This document shows, piece by piece, positions 33,141 through 41,935 of a stretch of 59,763 nucleotides of DNA. The notes under the pieces are model-generated. The model saw only the letters and a program-made list of their open reading frames with translations, did not search any database and was not told the origin of the DNA. Both the position numbers and the translations under genes were made by a program. Each line of letters starts with the position of its first letter. The stretch's first letter is position 1. This DNA comes from an uncultured Agathobacter sp. (GTDB lineage: Bacteria; Bacillota; Clostridia; Lachnospirales; Lachnospiraceae), in contig CAMDYX010000009.1 in NCBI GenBank assembly GCA_945910395.1, positions 1 to 59,763 on the forward strand, given 5' to 3'.

Positions 33141-34538
33141 TCATTTTTCCACTTCTTCGCAGATGCGCCGTGCAACATATACCCCACTTGCGGAAGCATG
33201 GGAAAGAGAATGGGTTACACCACTGCCGTCTCCGATGACATAGAGACCTTTATGCTTTGTCTCAAGGTTCTTGTCAAGCTCTACCTCCATGTTATAGAAC
33301 TTCACCTCCACGCCATAAAGAAGTGTATCATCATTTGCGGTTCCCGGAGCAATCTTATCCAGGGCATGAATCATTTCAATGATTCCGTCTAAGATACGTT
33401 TTGGAAGAACGAGACTTAAATCTCCAGGAGTAGCATTTAAGGTAGGACGCACCGTTCCCTCATCAAGACGCTTCTGTGTACTTCTTCGTCCTCTTTCGAG
33501 ATCTCCAAAGCGCTGTACAATCACACCTCCGCCAAGCATATTGGAAAGTCTTGCAATACTTTCACCATATCCGTTACTATCCTTAAACGGCTCTGAAAAA
33601 TGCTTTGCCACAAGAAGTGCAAAGTTGGTGTTATCCGTCTTCTTGCTTGGATCCTCAAAGCTGTGTCCGTTAACGGTAATAATTCCATTGGTGTTCTCAT
33701 TTACCACAATACCGTTTGGATTCATACAGAAGGTACGCACCGCATCCTCGAATTTTTCCGTGCGGTATACAATCTTTCCCTCATAAAGCTCATCGGTAAT
33801 ATGCGAAAAAATAACTGCAGGAAGCTCTACTCTGACACCGATATCCACGCGGTTCGACTTTGTGGAGATCTTTAAATCCTCACATACCGTCTCCATCCAC
33901 TTGCTGCCGCTTCGCCCAACGGAAATAATGCAGTATGTACAATCATCTGCCTCCTGGGCTCCCGGCTGTGCCTTGCTGTCATAGAGCACTCGGTATCCTT
34001 CCTCTGTTTTTTCAATTTTACGAATCGGTGTGTTGAAATAGAAATCAACATGTGTCATCAGTTCCTGGAAAAGATTCTCAAGAACCACATAGTTGATATC
34101 CGTTCCCAAGTGACGGACAGAGGCCTCGAGCAAGGTCAATTTGTTCTGCATACAGGTCTTTTTGATGTCCGTTCCCACCGTGGAATACATTTTTGTATTC
34201 TCTCCGCCATGGGCTACATTGATCTTATCTACATACTCCATGAGCTTTAGGGCATTTTCCCGTCCGATATACTCATGAAGTGTTCCTCCGAAGTCATTGG
34301 TAATATTATACTTTCCATCGGAAAAGGCTCCTGCTCCGCCAAAACCATTCATAATGGCGCAGCTCTTACATTTGATACAGCTCTTTACCTTATCGCCGTC
34401 AATAGGGCACTTCCGTTTTTCCAAAGGATTTCCCGACTCAAATACCGCAACCTTAAGCTTTGGCTGCTTTTGCATCAATTCATAGGCCGAGAAAATACCT
34501 CCCGGTCCTGCCCCAATAATTATAACATCATACTTCAT
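33141..34538 (-). CDS. FAD-dependent oxidoreductase (COG2509-type)
   Basis: A 465-residue flavoprotein. The dinucleotide motif IIGAGPGGIFSAYEL starts at residue 6. A Cys-rich insertion CPIDGDKVKSCIKCKSCAIM is followed by GFGGAGAFSDGKYN, a combination typical of COG2509. The C-terminal FAD contact is LYVIGDGSGVTHSLSHASAS. The family is widespread in Clostridia; its reaction is unproven. It starts three bases after the ThrH stop, so the two form an operon. Confidence 0.86.
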   Translation of the reverse strand: MKYDVIIIGAGPGGIFSAYELMQKQPKLKVAVFESGNPLEKRKCPIDGDKVKSCIKCKSCAIMNGFGGAGAFSDGKYNITNDFGGTLHEYIGRENALKLMEYVDKINVAHGGENTKMYSTVGTDIKKTCMQNKLTLLEASVRHLGTDINYVVLENLFQELMTHVDFYFNTPIRKIEKTEEGYRVLYDSKAQPGAQEADDCTYCIISVGRSGSKWMETVCEDLKISTKSNRVDIGVRVELPAVIFSHITDELYEGKIVYRTEKFEDAVRTFCMNPNGIVVNENTNGIITVNGHSFEDPSKKTDNTNFALLVAKHFSEPFKDSNGYGESIARLSNMLGGGVIVQRFGDLERGRRSTQKRLDEGTVRPTLNATPGDLSLVLPKRILDGIIEMIHALDKIAPGTANDDTLLYGVEVKFYNMEVELDKNLETKHKGLYVIGDGSGVTHSLSHASASGVYVARRICEEVEK

Positions 34539-34541
34539 ATC

Positions 34542-35144
34542 CTATTTCATTGCCCCCTTAATTGCTGCCATCAATTCCTCATAGGTCTCATATGCAGGAA
34601 TTTCCGGATGATCTGCTTTGATCTGTTCGGTACTCTTAAACAAAAATCCTGCCTTGCTTGCCTGGATCATGCCAAGGTCATTGTGGCTGTCTCCACTGGC
34701 GATGGTGTCATATCCAATGGACTGCAAAGCGCGAACCGTCGTATACTTTGAATTTTCGCACCGCATCTGAAATCCGGTAATTTCTCCGTTCTCCGCCACT
34801 TCCAGGGAATTGCAGAAAATGGTTGGCCATCCTAACTTTTCCATAAGCGGTCCTGCAAACTGCGAAAAGGTGTCGCTGATAATAATAACCTGTGTAAAGG
34901 AGCGCAGCTCATCCAAGAATTCCTTTGCTCCCGGAAGCGGATCGATTTTTGCAATGGTCTCCTGAATTTCCTTCAGTCCAAGACCATGCTCCTTTAAGAT
35001 TCCAAGTCTCCACTTCATCAGTTTATCGTAGTCCGGCTCGTCACGCGTAGTTCTCTTAAGCTCCGGAATTCCACTTTCCTCTGCGAATGCAATCCAGATT
35101 TCCGGTACAAGCACCCCCTCTAAATCCAAGCAAGTAATATACAT
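34542..35144 (-). CDS. thrH: ThrH-type HAD phosphatase/phosphotransferase
   Basis: A 200-residue HAD enzyme. Motif I is DLEGVLVPEIW, the ThrH version of DxD; motif II IIISDTFSQ, and motif IV SGDSHNDLGMI. ThrH proteins dephosphorylate phosphoserine and can move phosphate to homoserine. Expected role is serine or threonine supply. First gene of the pair with the flavoprotein; promoter at 35202-35230. Confidence 0.9.
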   Translation of the reverse strand: MYITCLDLEGVLVPEIWIAFAEESGIPELKRTTRDEPDYDKLMKWRLGILKEHGLGLKEIQETIAKIDPLPGAKEFLDELRSFTQVIIISDTFSQFAGPLMEKLGWPTIFCNSLEVAENGEITGFQMRCENSKYTTVRALQSIGYDTIASGDSHNDLGMIQASKAGFLFKSTEQIKADHPEIPAYETYEELMAAIKGAMK

Positions 35145-35201
35145 TTTATTTCCCTCCGTATCCTGTTGTGCGAAGCACCCAAACGAGCCTGCGCCGATTG
35201 T

Positions 35202-35230
35202 ATTATAGTATAAATTCCCTCATTAAGCAA
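35202..35230 (-). promoter_or_regulatory. Promoter of thrH
   Basis: TTGCTT (35225-35230), 17 nt, TATAAT (35202-35207) on the minus strand, in the gap after the ABC-F gene. Confidence 0.7.
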
Positions 35231-35244
35231 TGCTAGCGCAGATT

Positions 35245-37104
35245 TTATTCCAATTCCAGATACAGCTCAAACCATTTTAAGCATTCTTCATTCCATACTT
35301 CCCATGCCTCTTCCAGGTCCTTTTGAAGGGAAAAAAGTGTTTCATCCAGAGAAGTTCCCAGATATAGCTTCTCCTGCAAAAGCAGTTCCTTATACTCCCG
35401 CTCCAGAAGCTCTACTGCTTCCCTTGCACGCTCCATGGGCTCTGCCCCAAGACGAAGTCTCCAGTCCACATAGGCTTCCTCCGTTTGGATTTCCTTGAGT
35501 ATGTGGCGTTCTGCTTTTGGCACCGCTTTTAAATCTGCGATCATTGCCTGATCCTCCGCCAGCACCATGGCAGCAATATCGCTTCCCTCTTCTCTTGTGC
35601 TCTTTTTCAAATAATGCTCGTATCCGAAGGGATAGTACAGCACCGATTGATTTTCGAACACTAGAATGGCATCTGCCACCTGGCTTACAAAATAGCGGTC
35701 GTGGGACACAAACAGGATGGTTCCTGTATAGGCTTTAAATGCCGATTCCAGGGTCTCCTTTGCCTGAATGTCCATATGGTTTGTGGGCTCGTCCAAAATA
35801 AGCAGATTGGGTCTGCTGCTTAACAGCTCGCAGAGAATAAGTCTTGCCTTTTCTCCTCCCGATAAGTCAGACACCCTTTTTGCCGCATCTGCACCGGGGA
35901 ATAGATATGCCCCTAAGGTATGCCGGACTTCCTTTTGTGTCATGGCAGGAAACAGGTCACTAAAGTGTTCTGCTACTGATTTTTCTGATTCTATCATGGC
36001 GGACTGCTGATCAAAATATCCCATCAGCACCTGATTTCCCAGCACAAGGCTTCCCCCCATGGGTTCCGCGATTTGCGCAACCGTCTTAAGGAAGGTGCTT
36101 TTCCCCACACCGTTATTTCCGATAATTCCGATTTTCTGTCCTCTTTTTATGCGAAGGGACAGCTCCAGCAAAACCCGGTCATATCCGATCTTTAAATGCT
36201 CCGCTTCCAATACCCATTTGCTTCCTAAAACCTTTGGTTCAATTGCTCCGGTAAAGATATGAACATCATTCTCCCGGGGCTTTGGCATTTTTTCCATACG
36301 GTTTAGTATCGTCTGTCTGCTTCTGGCAAAAGCTGCCTTTTTCGGCTTATTTTTGAATTTTTTAATTAACTCTTCCAGTCTTTGGATTTCAGCCTGCTGC
36401 TGTTCATACTGCTTTTTCTGGATAGTCAGCTCTTTTTGCTTCTGGCTGCGATACTGGGTATAATTTCCCACATACCGTTTTAAGGTTTTCTCGGACAATT
36501 CATACACCGTATCCACCACCCGGTCTAAGAAAAAACGGTCATGGGATACAAATACAACCGCATGTTCATAGTCCCGCAGATATTCTTCCAGCCAGCAGAC
36601 GGTCTCCACATCCAGATGATTGGTAGGCTCATCCAAAAGCAGAATGTCCGGTTTTTGCAGAAGCAGCTGAATCAGGGAGATTTTTGTCTGCTCCCCTCCG
36701 GAAAAGGCGCAAAGCTTTTTCTTTTTATCCTGCTTTTGAAATCCAAACCCTGTAAAAAGCCGGTCATACTCCATCTCATACAAAAACCGCTCTTTGGAAT
36801 ACGTATCCCTCTGGGGGCAGGAGGAGAGAAGGATTTCCTCTATGGTTTTTTCCTGATCCATGAGGTTACTCTGGCGCAGCATACCGATTGTAAGTCTTCT
36901 GCTGCAGGAAATTCCGGGCCCCTGCCGTTTGTCATCCCGATCCAGCTCGATTTCTCCGGCAATCAGACGAAGAAGCGTGGTCTTTCCCGCTCCGTTCCTT
37001 CCCACCACCGCAATTTTCTCTTTTCCTTTTATCGTAAAATCAATGTGGGACAGAATCACTTCACCTTCCAGCGATACGGTCCCATTTGTAATCTGATATA
37101 GCAT
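35245..37104 (-). CDS. ABC-F family ATPase
   Basis: A 619-residue soluble protein with two ATPase cassettes: Walker A GRNGAGKTT and GNNGVGKST, signatures FSGGEQTKIS and LSGGEKARLI, Walker B LLLDEPTNHLD twice. The inter-domain linker (about 225-290) is the charged helix pair that reaches the ribosome in ABC-F proteins. An unusual C-terminal extension of about 110 residues (from about 510) is Glu-rich and likely coiled-coil. Subtype (Uup/YdiF or antibiotic resistance) cannot be settled here. The ribosome site is weak. Confidence 0.9.
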   Translation of the reverse strand: MLYQITNGTVSLEGEVILSHIDFTIKGKEKIAVVGRNGAGKTTLLRLIAGEIELDRDDKRQGPGISCSRRLTIGMLRQSNLMDQEKTIEEILLSSCPQRDTYSKERFLYEMEYDRLFTGFGFQKQDKKKKLCAFSGGEQTKISLIQLLLQKPDILLLDEPTNHLDVETVCWLEEYLRDYEHAVVFVSHDRFFLDRVVDTVYELSEKTLKRYVGNYTQYRSQKQKELTIQKKQYEQQQAEIQRLEELIKKFKNKPKKAAFARSRQTILNRMEKMPKPRENDVHIFTGAIEPKVLGSKWVLEAEHLKIGYDRVLLELSLRIKRGQKIGIIGNNGVGKSTFLKTVAQIAEPMGGSLVLGNQVLMGYFDQQSAMIESEKSVAEHFSDLFPAMTQKEVRHTLGAYLFPGADAAKRVSDLSGGEKARLILCELLSSRPNLLILDEPTNHMDIQAKETLESAFKAYTGTILFVSHDRYFVSQVADAILVFENQSVLYYPFGYEHYLKKSTREEGSDIAAMVLAEDQAMIADLKAVPKAERHILKEIQTEEAYVDWRLRLGAEPMERAREAVELLEREYKELLLQEKLYLGTSLDETLFSLQKDLEEAWEVWNEECLKWFELYLELE

Positions 37105-37197
37105 GTCAATTCTATCCGTTTCTATTTGGTATTTTCGACAAGATTCTTTCTTGGAATTTGGTATTTTTATCCTACAACCTGAATATACATAAAAGTT

Positions 37198-37380
37198 ATC
37201 CCATTTCAGATTTGTGTCCCATAAAATGAATTTTGCTATTCGAATCGGAACTTTTAAAAAGCGTCGTCACTTAATGAGCAATTCATTGCGAATTTAGTAC
37301 CGTTACGCTTTTTACGAAACGAGAGTGTGTTCTGATTCGAATATGCAAATTCATTTAGGAACACAAATCTGAAATGAGAG
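37198..37380. repeat. 183-bp palindromic element, copy G
   Basis: Outer arms CAGATTTGTGT and ACACAAATCTG are complementary but differ from other copies. Middle arms TATTCGAATC/GATTCGAATA. It lies between the divergent ABC-F and 105-residue genes. Confidence 0.92.
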
Positions 37381-37428
37381 CAAAAGTTTAAGTAAAATCT
37401 CACACATTTCTAAGAAAGGAGAGCCGGA

Positions 37429-37746
37429 ATGAAAACAACAATTTATGAAACCAATAAGGAGCTCGTGGACAGCCTGCAGGCCCTTGAACTTGTATCTGAA
37501 TATCTTCCTGTATCAGAATTTGTCGAAGAAATTCATGAAATCATCAACATTCACATGATTTTGGAGAACTATCAGCTTGATATGCCAGACAACAAGTCTC
37601 TCCGGTCTGATCTCTCCTTTGAGCTGAACCTTCTATCCAGCAGACTCACAGAAACCATGGATAACAATCCCATGGATATCCTCACACTATATACCTGTGG
37701 ACTTGCATTAAAACTATTGGAAAATGATAAACAGCGGGTGGCATAA
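37429..37746 (+). CDS. 105-residue acidic helical protein, unknown function
   Basis: ATG 37429 follows AAAGGAGAG. The product is mostly predicted helix, Leu/Glu-rich, with no cysteine-rich site, signal peptide or membrane helix (KTTIYETNKELVDSLQALEL at the start, LYTCGLALKLLENDKQRVA at the end). Its stop codon is inside a terminator hairpin. I do not recognise it. It neighbours pyruvate kinase convergently. Confidence 0.72.
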   Translation: MKTTIYETNKELVDSLQALELVSEYLPVSEFVEEIHEIINIHMILENYQLDMPDNKSLRSDLSFELNLLSSRLTETMDNNPMDILTLYTCGLALKLLENDKQRVA

Positions 37747-37756
37747 CGCCATCCGC
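37734..37756 (+). terminator. Terminator overlapping the stop of the 105-residue gene
   Basis: Stem GCGGGTGGC/GCCATCCGC (one G-T pair) with loop ATAAC and tail TTTCTTT. The stop codon TAA is in the loop. May also serve pyk from the other side, where its T-tail is poor. Confidence 0.8.
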
Positions 37757-37767
37757 TTTCTTTATCC

Positions 37768-39183
37768 TTACTTTATGCTTTCCACTTTGATAATATTTGT
37801 ATTTCCATGTGTTCCGTCCATCTTTCCGCCTGTAAGAACCACATTGTCCCCCGCAGAAAGGGAAAGAAGCTCTTTTGCAATCTCGATATCCTTGTCGAAC
37901 ATCTGCTCCATAGATTCGTAATTCTTACACATCACAGGAGTAACTCCCCAGTTTAAGTTCAATTTTCTCCATCCCTTTTCGGAGGTGGTCATGCCGATAA
38001 TATCCACCGGGCAGCGGAAACGGCTTACTTTACGTGCGGTTGTTCCGCTAAGGGAATTTACAACAATGCATTTCGCAGCTACATCGATAGCCATGGCACA
38101 GGTGGAGTGTGAGATGGCATCCAGGTTACTTTTGCAGACATAATCAAAGTTCTTAAATCTCTTGGCATAATGGATCTGCTGTTCGGTATATTCCACCGTC
38201 TCTGCCATGCTCTTTACTGCAAGCACCGGATATTTTCCTGCTGCAGTCTCTCCGGAAAGCATCACCGCAGAGGTCTCATCATAAACTGCATTTGCAACAT
38301 CAGAGATCTCCGCTCTGGTTGCCCGGGGATTTGAAATCATGGATTCCAGCATCTCTGTTGCCGTAATGACCCTGGTTCCGTTTGCACGACATCTTGAAAT
38401 TAAGTACTTTTGAACCGCCGGAACCTCCATGGCCGGAATCTCTACACCAAGATCTCCTCTTGCAACCATGATACCATCTGCAATTTTACAGATTTCATCA
38501 ATATGCTCCACTCCGGAGCGATTCTCGATTTTTGCAATAATATCAATGTCAGAGCCTCCGTTTGCATCTAAGAATTCTCTTAAGGAGCGCACATCATCCT
38601 CTGTGGAAACAAAGGATGCCGCCACAAAATCCACATCGTTTTCAATTCCGAATAACAGATCTTTCTTGTCCTGCTCGCTTAAGTATTCCTGTGTCATAAC
38701 CTTGTTGGGGAAATTCATACTCTTCTTATCCGAGAGCTGTCCTCCCACAACAACTTTACATACCGCTTCCGTTTCACGAAGCTCGGTTACTTCAAAAATA
38801 ACCAGGCCGTTGCATACTAAAATGGTATCTCCTACAGAAAGATCCTGGATTAAATTCTTATAATTTACCGATACACGTTCCTCGTTTCCTTCCACATCCT
38901 CTATGGTAAACGTAAAGGTGGCGCCGTCCATAACCGTAACCTTGTGATTTGCAAAGGTTCCGATCCGGTACTCCGGTCCCTTGGTATCCAGCATGATAGA
39001 AATCGGATACCCAAGCTTTTCTCTTACGCTCTTAACTAAATCGATTTTTGCCTTCTGTTCTGCATGATCCCCATGGGAAAAGTTCAGTCTTGCTACGTTC
39101 ATTCCCGCATAGCACATTTCCCTCAAAACTTCCTCGTTTTGGCTTGCCGGGCCGATGGTACAAATGATTTTTGTTTTTCTCAT
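37768..39183 (-). CDS. pyk: Pyruvate kinase
   Basis: A 471-residue glycolytic enzyme making pyruvate and ATP from PEP. Motifs: TKIICTIGPAS, NVARLNFSHG, active-site Lys region FVAASFVSTEDD with IIAKIENRSGV, GIMVARGDLGVEI and ATEMLESM. It lacks the extra PEP-utiliser domain found in Bacillus enzymes. A single gene with its own promoter. Confidence 0.97.
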   Translation of the reverse strand: MRKTKIICTIGPASQNEEVLREMCYAGMNVARLNFSHGDHAEQKAKIDLVKSVREKLGYPISIMLDTKGPEYRIGTFANHKVTVMDGATFTFTIEDVEGNEERVSVNYKNLIQDLSVGDTILVCNGLVIFEVTELRETEAVCKVVVGGQLSDKKSMNFPNKVMTQEYLSEQDKKDLLFGIENDVDFVAASFVSTEDDVRSLREFLDANGGSDIDIIAKIENRSGVEHIDEICKIADGIMVARGDLGVEIPAMEVPAVQKYLISRCRANGTRVITATEMLESMISNPRATRAEISDVANAVYDETSAVMLSGETAAGKYPVLAVKSMAETVEYTEQQIHYAKRFKNFDYVCKSNLDAISHSTCAMAIDVAAKCIVVNSLSGTTARKVSRFRCPVDIIGMTTSEKGWRKLNLNWGVTPVMCKNYESMEQMFDKDIEIAKELLSLSAGDNVVLTGGKMDGTHGNTNIIKVESIK

Positions 39184-39221
39184 AAATATCTTCCTCTATT
39201 TTCTTTTCTATCGTCGAAGAC

Positions 39222-39251
39222 ATTATATCGTCTCAGGGGATGAAATGTCTA
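39222..39251 (-). promoter_or_regulatory. Promoter of pyk
   Basis: TAGACA (39246-39251), 18 nt, TATAAT (39222-39227), about 40 bp upstream of the pyk ATG. Confidence 0.75.
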
Positions 39252-39294
39252 GTTCTTTTCAAGCTGATTCCTCATGAAACGGGTTCATAAAAAG

Positions 39295-39335
39295 CCCTCC
39301 CCTCGAATACCAGAATAGTATGTTCGACAGGAGGG
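39295..39335. other. Hairpin between divergent pyk and lipase genes
   Basis: Arms CCCTCC/GGAGGG and an inner TCGAATAC/GTATG-TTCGA stem. Read on the minus strand it is followed by GCTTTTTATG. No gene ends here, so it may be an operator or an orphan terminator upstream of the pyk promoter. Confidence 0.5.
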
Positions 39336-39354
39336 AAAAATATCATATTCTTAT

Positions 39355-39382
39355 TTGATTCAGCAAAAGAATACGCTATAAT
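39355..39382 (+). promoter_or_regulatory. Promoter of the lipase-SGNH operon
   Basis: TTGATT (39355-39360), 16 nt, TATAAT (39377-39382), 29 bp before the lipase ATG. Confidence 0.75.
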
Positions 39383-39411
39383 AGGGACGATAAATTTGTT
39401 GGAGGAATTTT

Positions 39412-40764
39412 ATGAAAACTTTCGCCAAGACCCTGCTTCATATTGCTTCTGCTTTGCTGATTTTTCTTCTTGCAAATGCAGTTGCGTTTACAAAGCTGTT
39501 TCAAGGGGCATACTTTTTAATTGCAGTTATCCCCTGCTATATTTTCATTCATACAGAACCCTCTGTCTTTCACTTAAAACTGAAGACGGCAAAGCTTCGC
39601 AGCCTTGCCAATGGCTGCGAGCTGCTTCGGCTTTTTCTGTTTTCCACAATTCTTACCATCGTATTTAACAGTATGGGCATCGCCGGTTCTACTCCCATCG
39701 ATGGAATCCGCAATGCCCCCGCTCTTTGGGCAGGTAACGTCGGTCTGTCCATCATCATAGAGTCACTTATTTTTTGGAATGGAATCATCCGCGTATATGT
39801 GACCTCCACACAGCTTGGAATTAAATGGCGCGTCATCGGCATTGTATGCGGATGGGTTCCAATCGTCCATCTCATTGTACTTGGAAAAATAATCGCTATC
39901 TCGGAAGCGGAAGTGAAATTGGAGAACCATAAGCTGGTGGTTGATGAAACCCGTGTCCCGGAGCAGATCTGCAGGACAAAGTATCCGATTCTTCTTGTAC
40001 ATGGTGTATTTTTCCGGGACTGGAAATTCATCAATTACTGGGGCAGAATTCCTGCTGAACTGGAGAAAAACGGTGCCTGGATTTTCTACGGGAATCATCA
40101 GTCTGCCCTTCCCGTAAGCGAAAGCGGTGCGGAACTGGCAGCCCGAATCAAAGAGGTGCTTCGGGTAACCGGAGCCAAAAAGGTAAACATTATTGCCCAC
40201 TCAAAGGGTGGTCTGGACAGCCGTTATGCCATTTCCAAATGCGGGATGGCCCCCTACGTTGCATCCTTAACTACCATCAACACCCCACACCGCGGATGTG
40301 AATTTGCAGACTATCTCTTATCTAAGATATCTCCCGGACAGCAGCAGAAAATCGCGGGAGCCTACAATTCTACATTGAAAAAGCTTGGTGATACCAATCC
40401 TGATTTTCTTTCTGCTGTCCGCGACCTTACTGCCAGGCGCTGCAGGGAAATCAATGATCAGGTGCTGGATAGCCCGACAGTTTTTTATCAAAGCGTCGGT
40501 TCCAAACTAAACCATGCATCCGGCGGACGCTTTCCTCTGAACTTCTCCTATCAGCTGGTGAACTATTTTGACGGAGATAACGATGGACTTGTGGGAGAAA
40601 AATCATTCCCCTGGGGCAAAAACTACACCTTTTTGACCGTAAAAGGCACACGCGGAATCTCACATGGGGATATGATTGATATGAATCGTGAGAACTTTAA
40701 GGGCTTTGATGTCCGTGAATTTTACATCCAGCTTGTCAAAAAGCTGAAGGAACAGGGATTCTAA
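39412..40764 (+). CDS. Membrane-anchored lipase/alpha-beta hydrolase
   Basis: A 450-residue protein. Residues 1-170 hold four to five hydrophobic helices. From about 185 a triacylglycerol lipase domain follows: PILLVHGVFFRDW, nucleophile motif IIAHSKGGLDSRYA, INTPHRGCEFADYL, and the late DGDNDGLVGEKSFPWG and RGISHGDMID with likely catalytic Asp and His. The joined membrane domain is unusual for this lipase group. It is 19 bp before an SGNH hydrolase gene; the two likely deacylate a common lipid or glycan (inference). Confidence 0.83.
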   Translation: MKTFAKTLLHIASALLIFLLANAVAFTKLFQGAYFLIAVIPCYIFIHTEPSVFHLKLKTAKLRSLANGCELLRLFLFSTILTIVFNSMGIAGSTPIDGIRNAPALWAGNVGLSIIIESLIFWNGIIRVYVTSTQLGIKWRVIGIVCGWVPIVHLIVLGKIIAISEAEVKLENHKLVVDETRVPEQICRTKYPILLVHGVFFRDWKFINYWGRIPAELEKNGAWIFYGNHQSALPVSESGAELAARIKEVLRVTGAKKVNIIAHSKGGLDSRYAISKCGMAPYVASLTTINTPHRGCEFADYLLSKISPGQQQKIAGAYNSTLKKLGDTNPDFLSAVRDLTARRCREINDQVLDSPTVFYQSVGSKLNHASGGRFPLNFSYQLVNYFDGDNDGLVGEKSFPWGKNYTFLTVKGTRGISHGDMIDMNRENFKGFDVREFYIQLVKKLKEQGF

Positions 40765-40783
40765 TTACGAAAGGATATAGGAT

Positions 40784-41932
40784 ATGTCAGAAAATAAATG
40801 GGTTGCAGCCTGGTCAAATGCCATATCAATTGCAGAACATAAGCCGGAGGGATATGCCAAAAATATTACCCTACGCTATCCGGTTCTTGCACCATTTAGT
40901 GCAGACAAGGTCCGTCTTACCTTTGACAATTTTTGTGGCACGGAAGCCGTTACCATAACCCGCGCTACTATCGCAATCGGCGATGGAAAAAGGGGCATCG
41001 ATGTAAACCGGCTCTGTGATGTAACCTTTAAAGGAAACTCCTCCGTCACCATAGAAGCAGGAAAGACCGCACAAAGTGATGATATTTCCTTTGCCGTCAA
41101 AACCGGTGAAACGCTTTCCGTAAGCTTTTATCTTGGTGACTTTACCCAGATGCAGAGCGCCGTATATGTAAGCGGGCCTTTAAGCCAGAGCTGGTACTCC
41201 GTAGGCAATCACGTTGACTGCGAGCTTCCCTTAGAGCGAAGCAAGAGTAACAACTGGGTCTATTTCTTATCTGAGGTGGATTTTTTTACAGATTCACGGA
41301 ACCATGCTCTGGTCTGCTATGGGGATTCCATTACTGCCCAGAACTGGCCGGATGAGCTTGCCCTTATTGCAGGCGCACAAAAAAGCAACCATACTGCCAT
41401 AGTCCGCCGGGCCGCAAGCGGCTGTCGCATTCTTCGTCAATATAGTTGCTTAAAATATGATTCCTATGGTTTAAAGGCAAGCATCCGCTTCCCTCACGAA
41501 TTCCCAATGCCCGGTGCGGACACCATCATCATTCAGGAAGGGATCAACGACATCATCCATCCGGTGGGCATAGAGGAAAATCCGTTCCGTCCCTGGGACG
41601 ATATGCCGACACTTAAGGAGCTTTCCGATGGTCTGTTATATTGCATTGATCAGGCGCATTCCCATGGCATGAAGGCTTACCTTGGAACATTGCTTCCCAT
41701 CCGTGGCTGGAGAACCTTCGCCCCATTTCGGGATGAGCTTCGCATGCAGCTCAATGATTGGATGAAAGGCTGCAGGGAAGCCGATGGCTGCATTGATTTT
41801 GACCTGGCGGTAAGAAGTACTACAGATCCTTCCTCCTTTGAAGATGTCTGTGATAGCGGAGACCATCTGCATCCCAGCGCTTTAGGCTATAAGCGCATGG
41901 CACAGGCAGTCCCGCCTCATCTGTTGGATTAA
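40784..41932 (+). CDS. SGNH/GDSL hydrolase with N-terminal beta domain
   Basis: A 382-residue esterase. Residues 1-170 form a beta-rich domain; the SGNH part follows with block I CYGDSITAQNWP, block III EGINDII and block V DHLHPSALGYKRMA. No signal peptide, so it acts inside the cell or leaves by another route. Such two-domain enzymes often deacetylate carbohydrates. Its stop is only three bases from the convergent chemoreceptor stop. Confidence 0.84.
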   Translation: MSENKWVAAWSNAISIAEHKPEGYAKNITLRYPVLAPFSADKVRLTFDNFCGTEAVTITRATIAIGDGKRGIDVNRLCDVTFKGNSSVTIEAGKTAQSDDISFAVKTGETLSVSFYLGDFTQMQSAVYVSGPLSQSWYSVGNHVDCELPLERSKSNNWVYFLSEVDFFTDSRNHALVCYGDSITAQNWPDELALIAGAQKSNHTAIVRRAASGCRILRQYSCLKYDSYGLKASIRFPHEFPMPGADTIIIQEGINDIIHPVGIEENPFRPWDDMPTLKELSDGLLYCIDQAHSHGMKAYLGTLLPIRGWRTFAPFRDELRMQLNDWMKGCREADGCIDFDLAVRSTTDPSSFEDVCDSGDHLHPSALGYKRMAQAVPPHLLD

Positions 41933-41935
41933 TCT

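Noticed and set aside
37124-37167. Repeated ATTTGGTATTTT (32-bp period) upstream of the ABC-F gene
   Set aside because: Only two copies in AT-rich DNA; noted, but not distinct enough from chance to call an operator.
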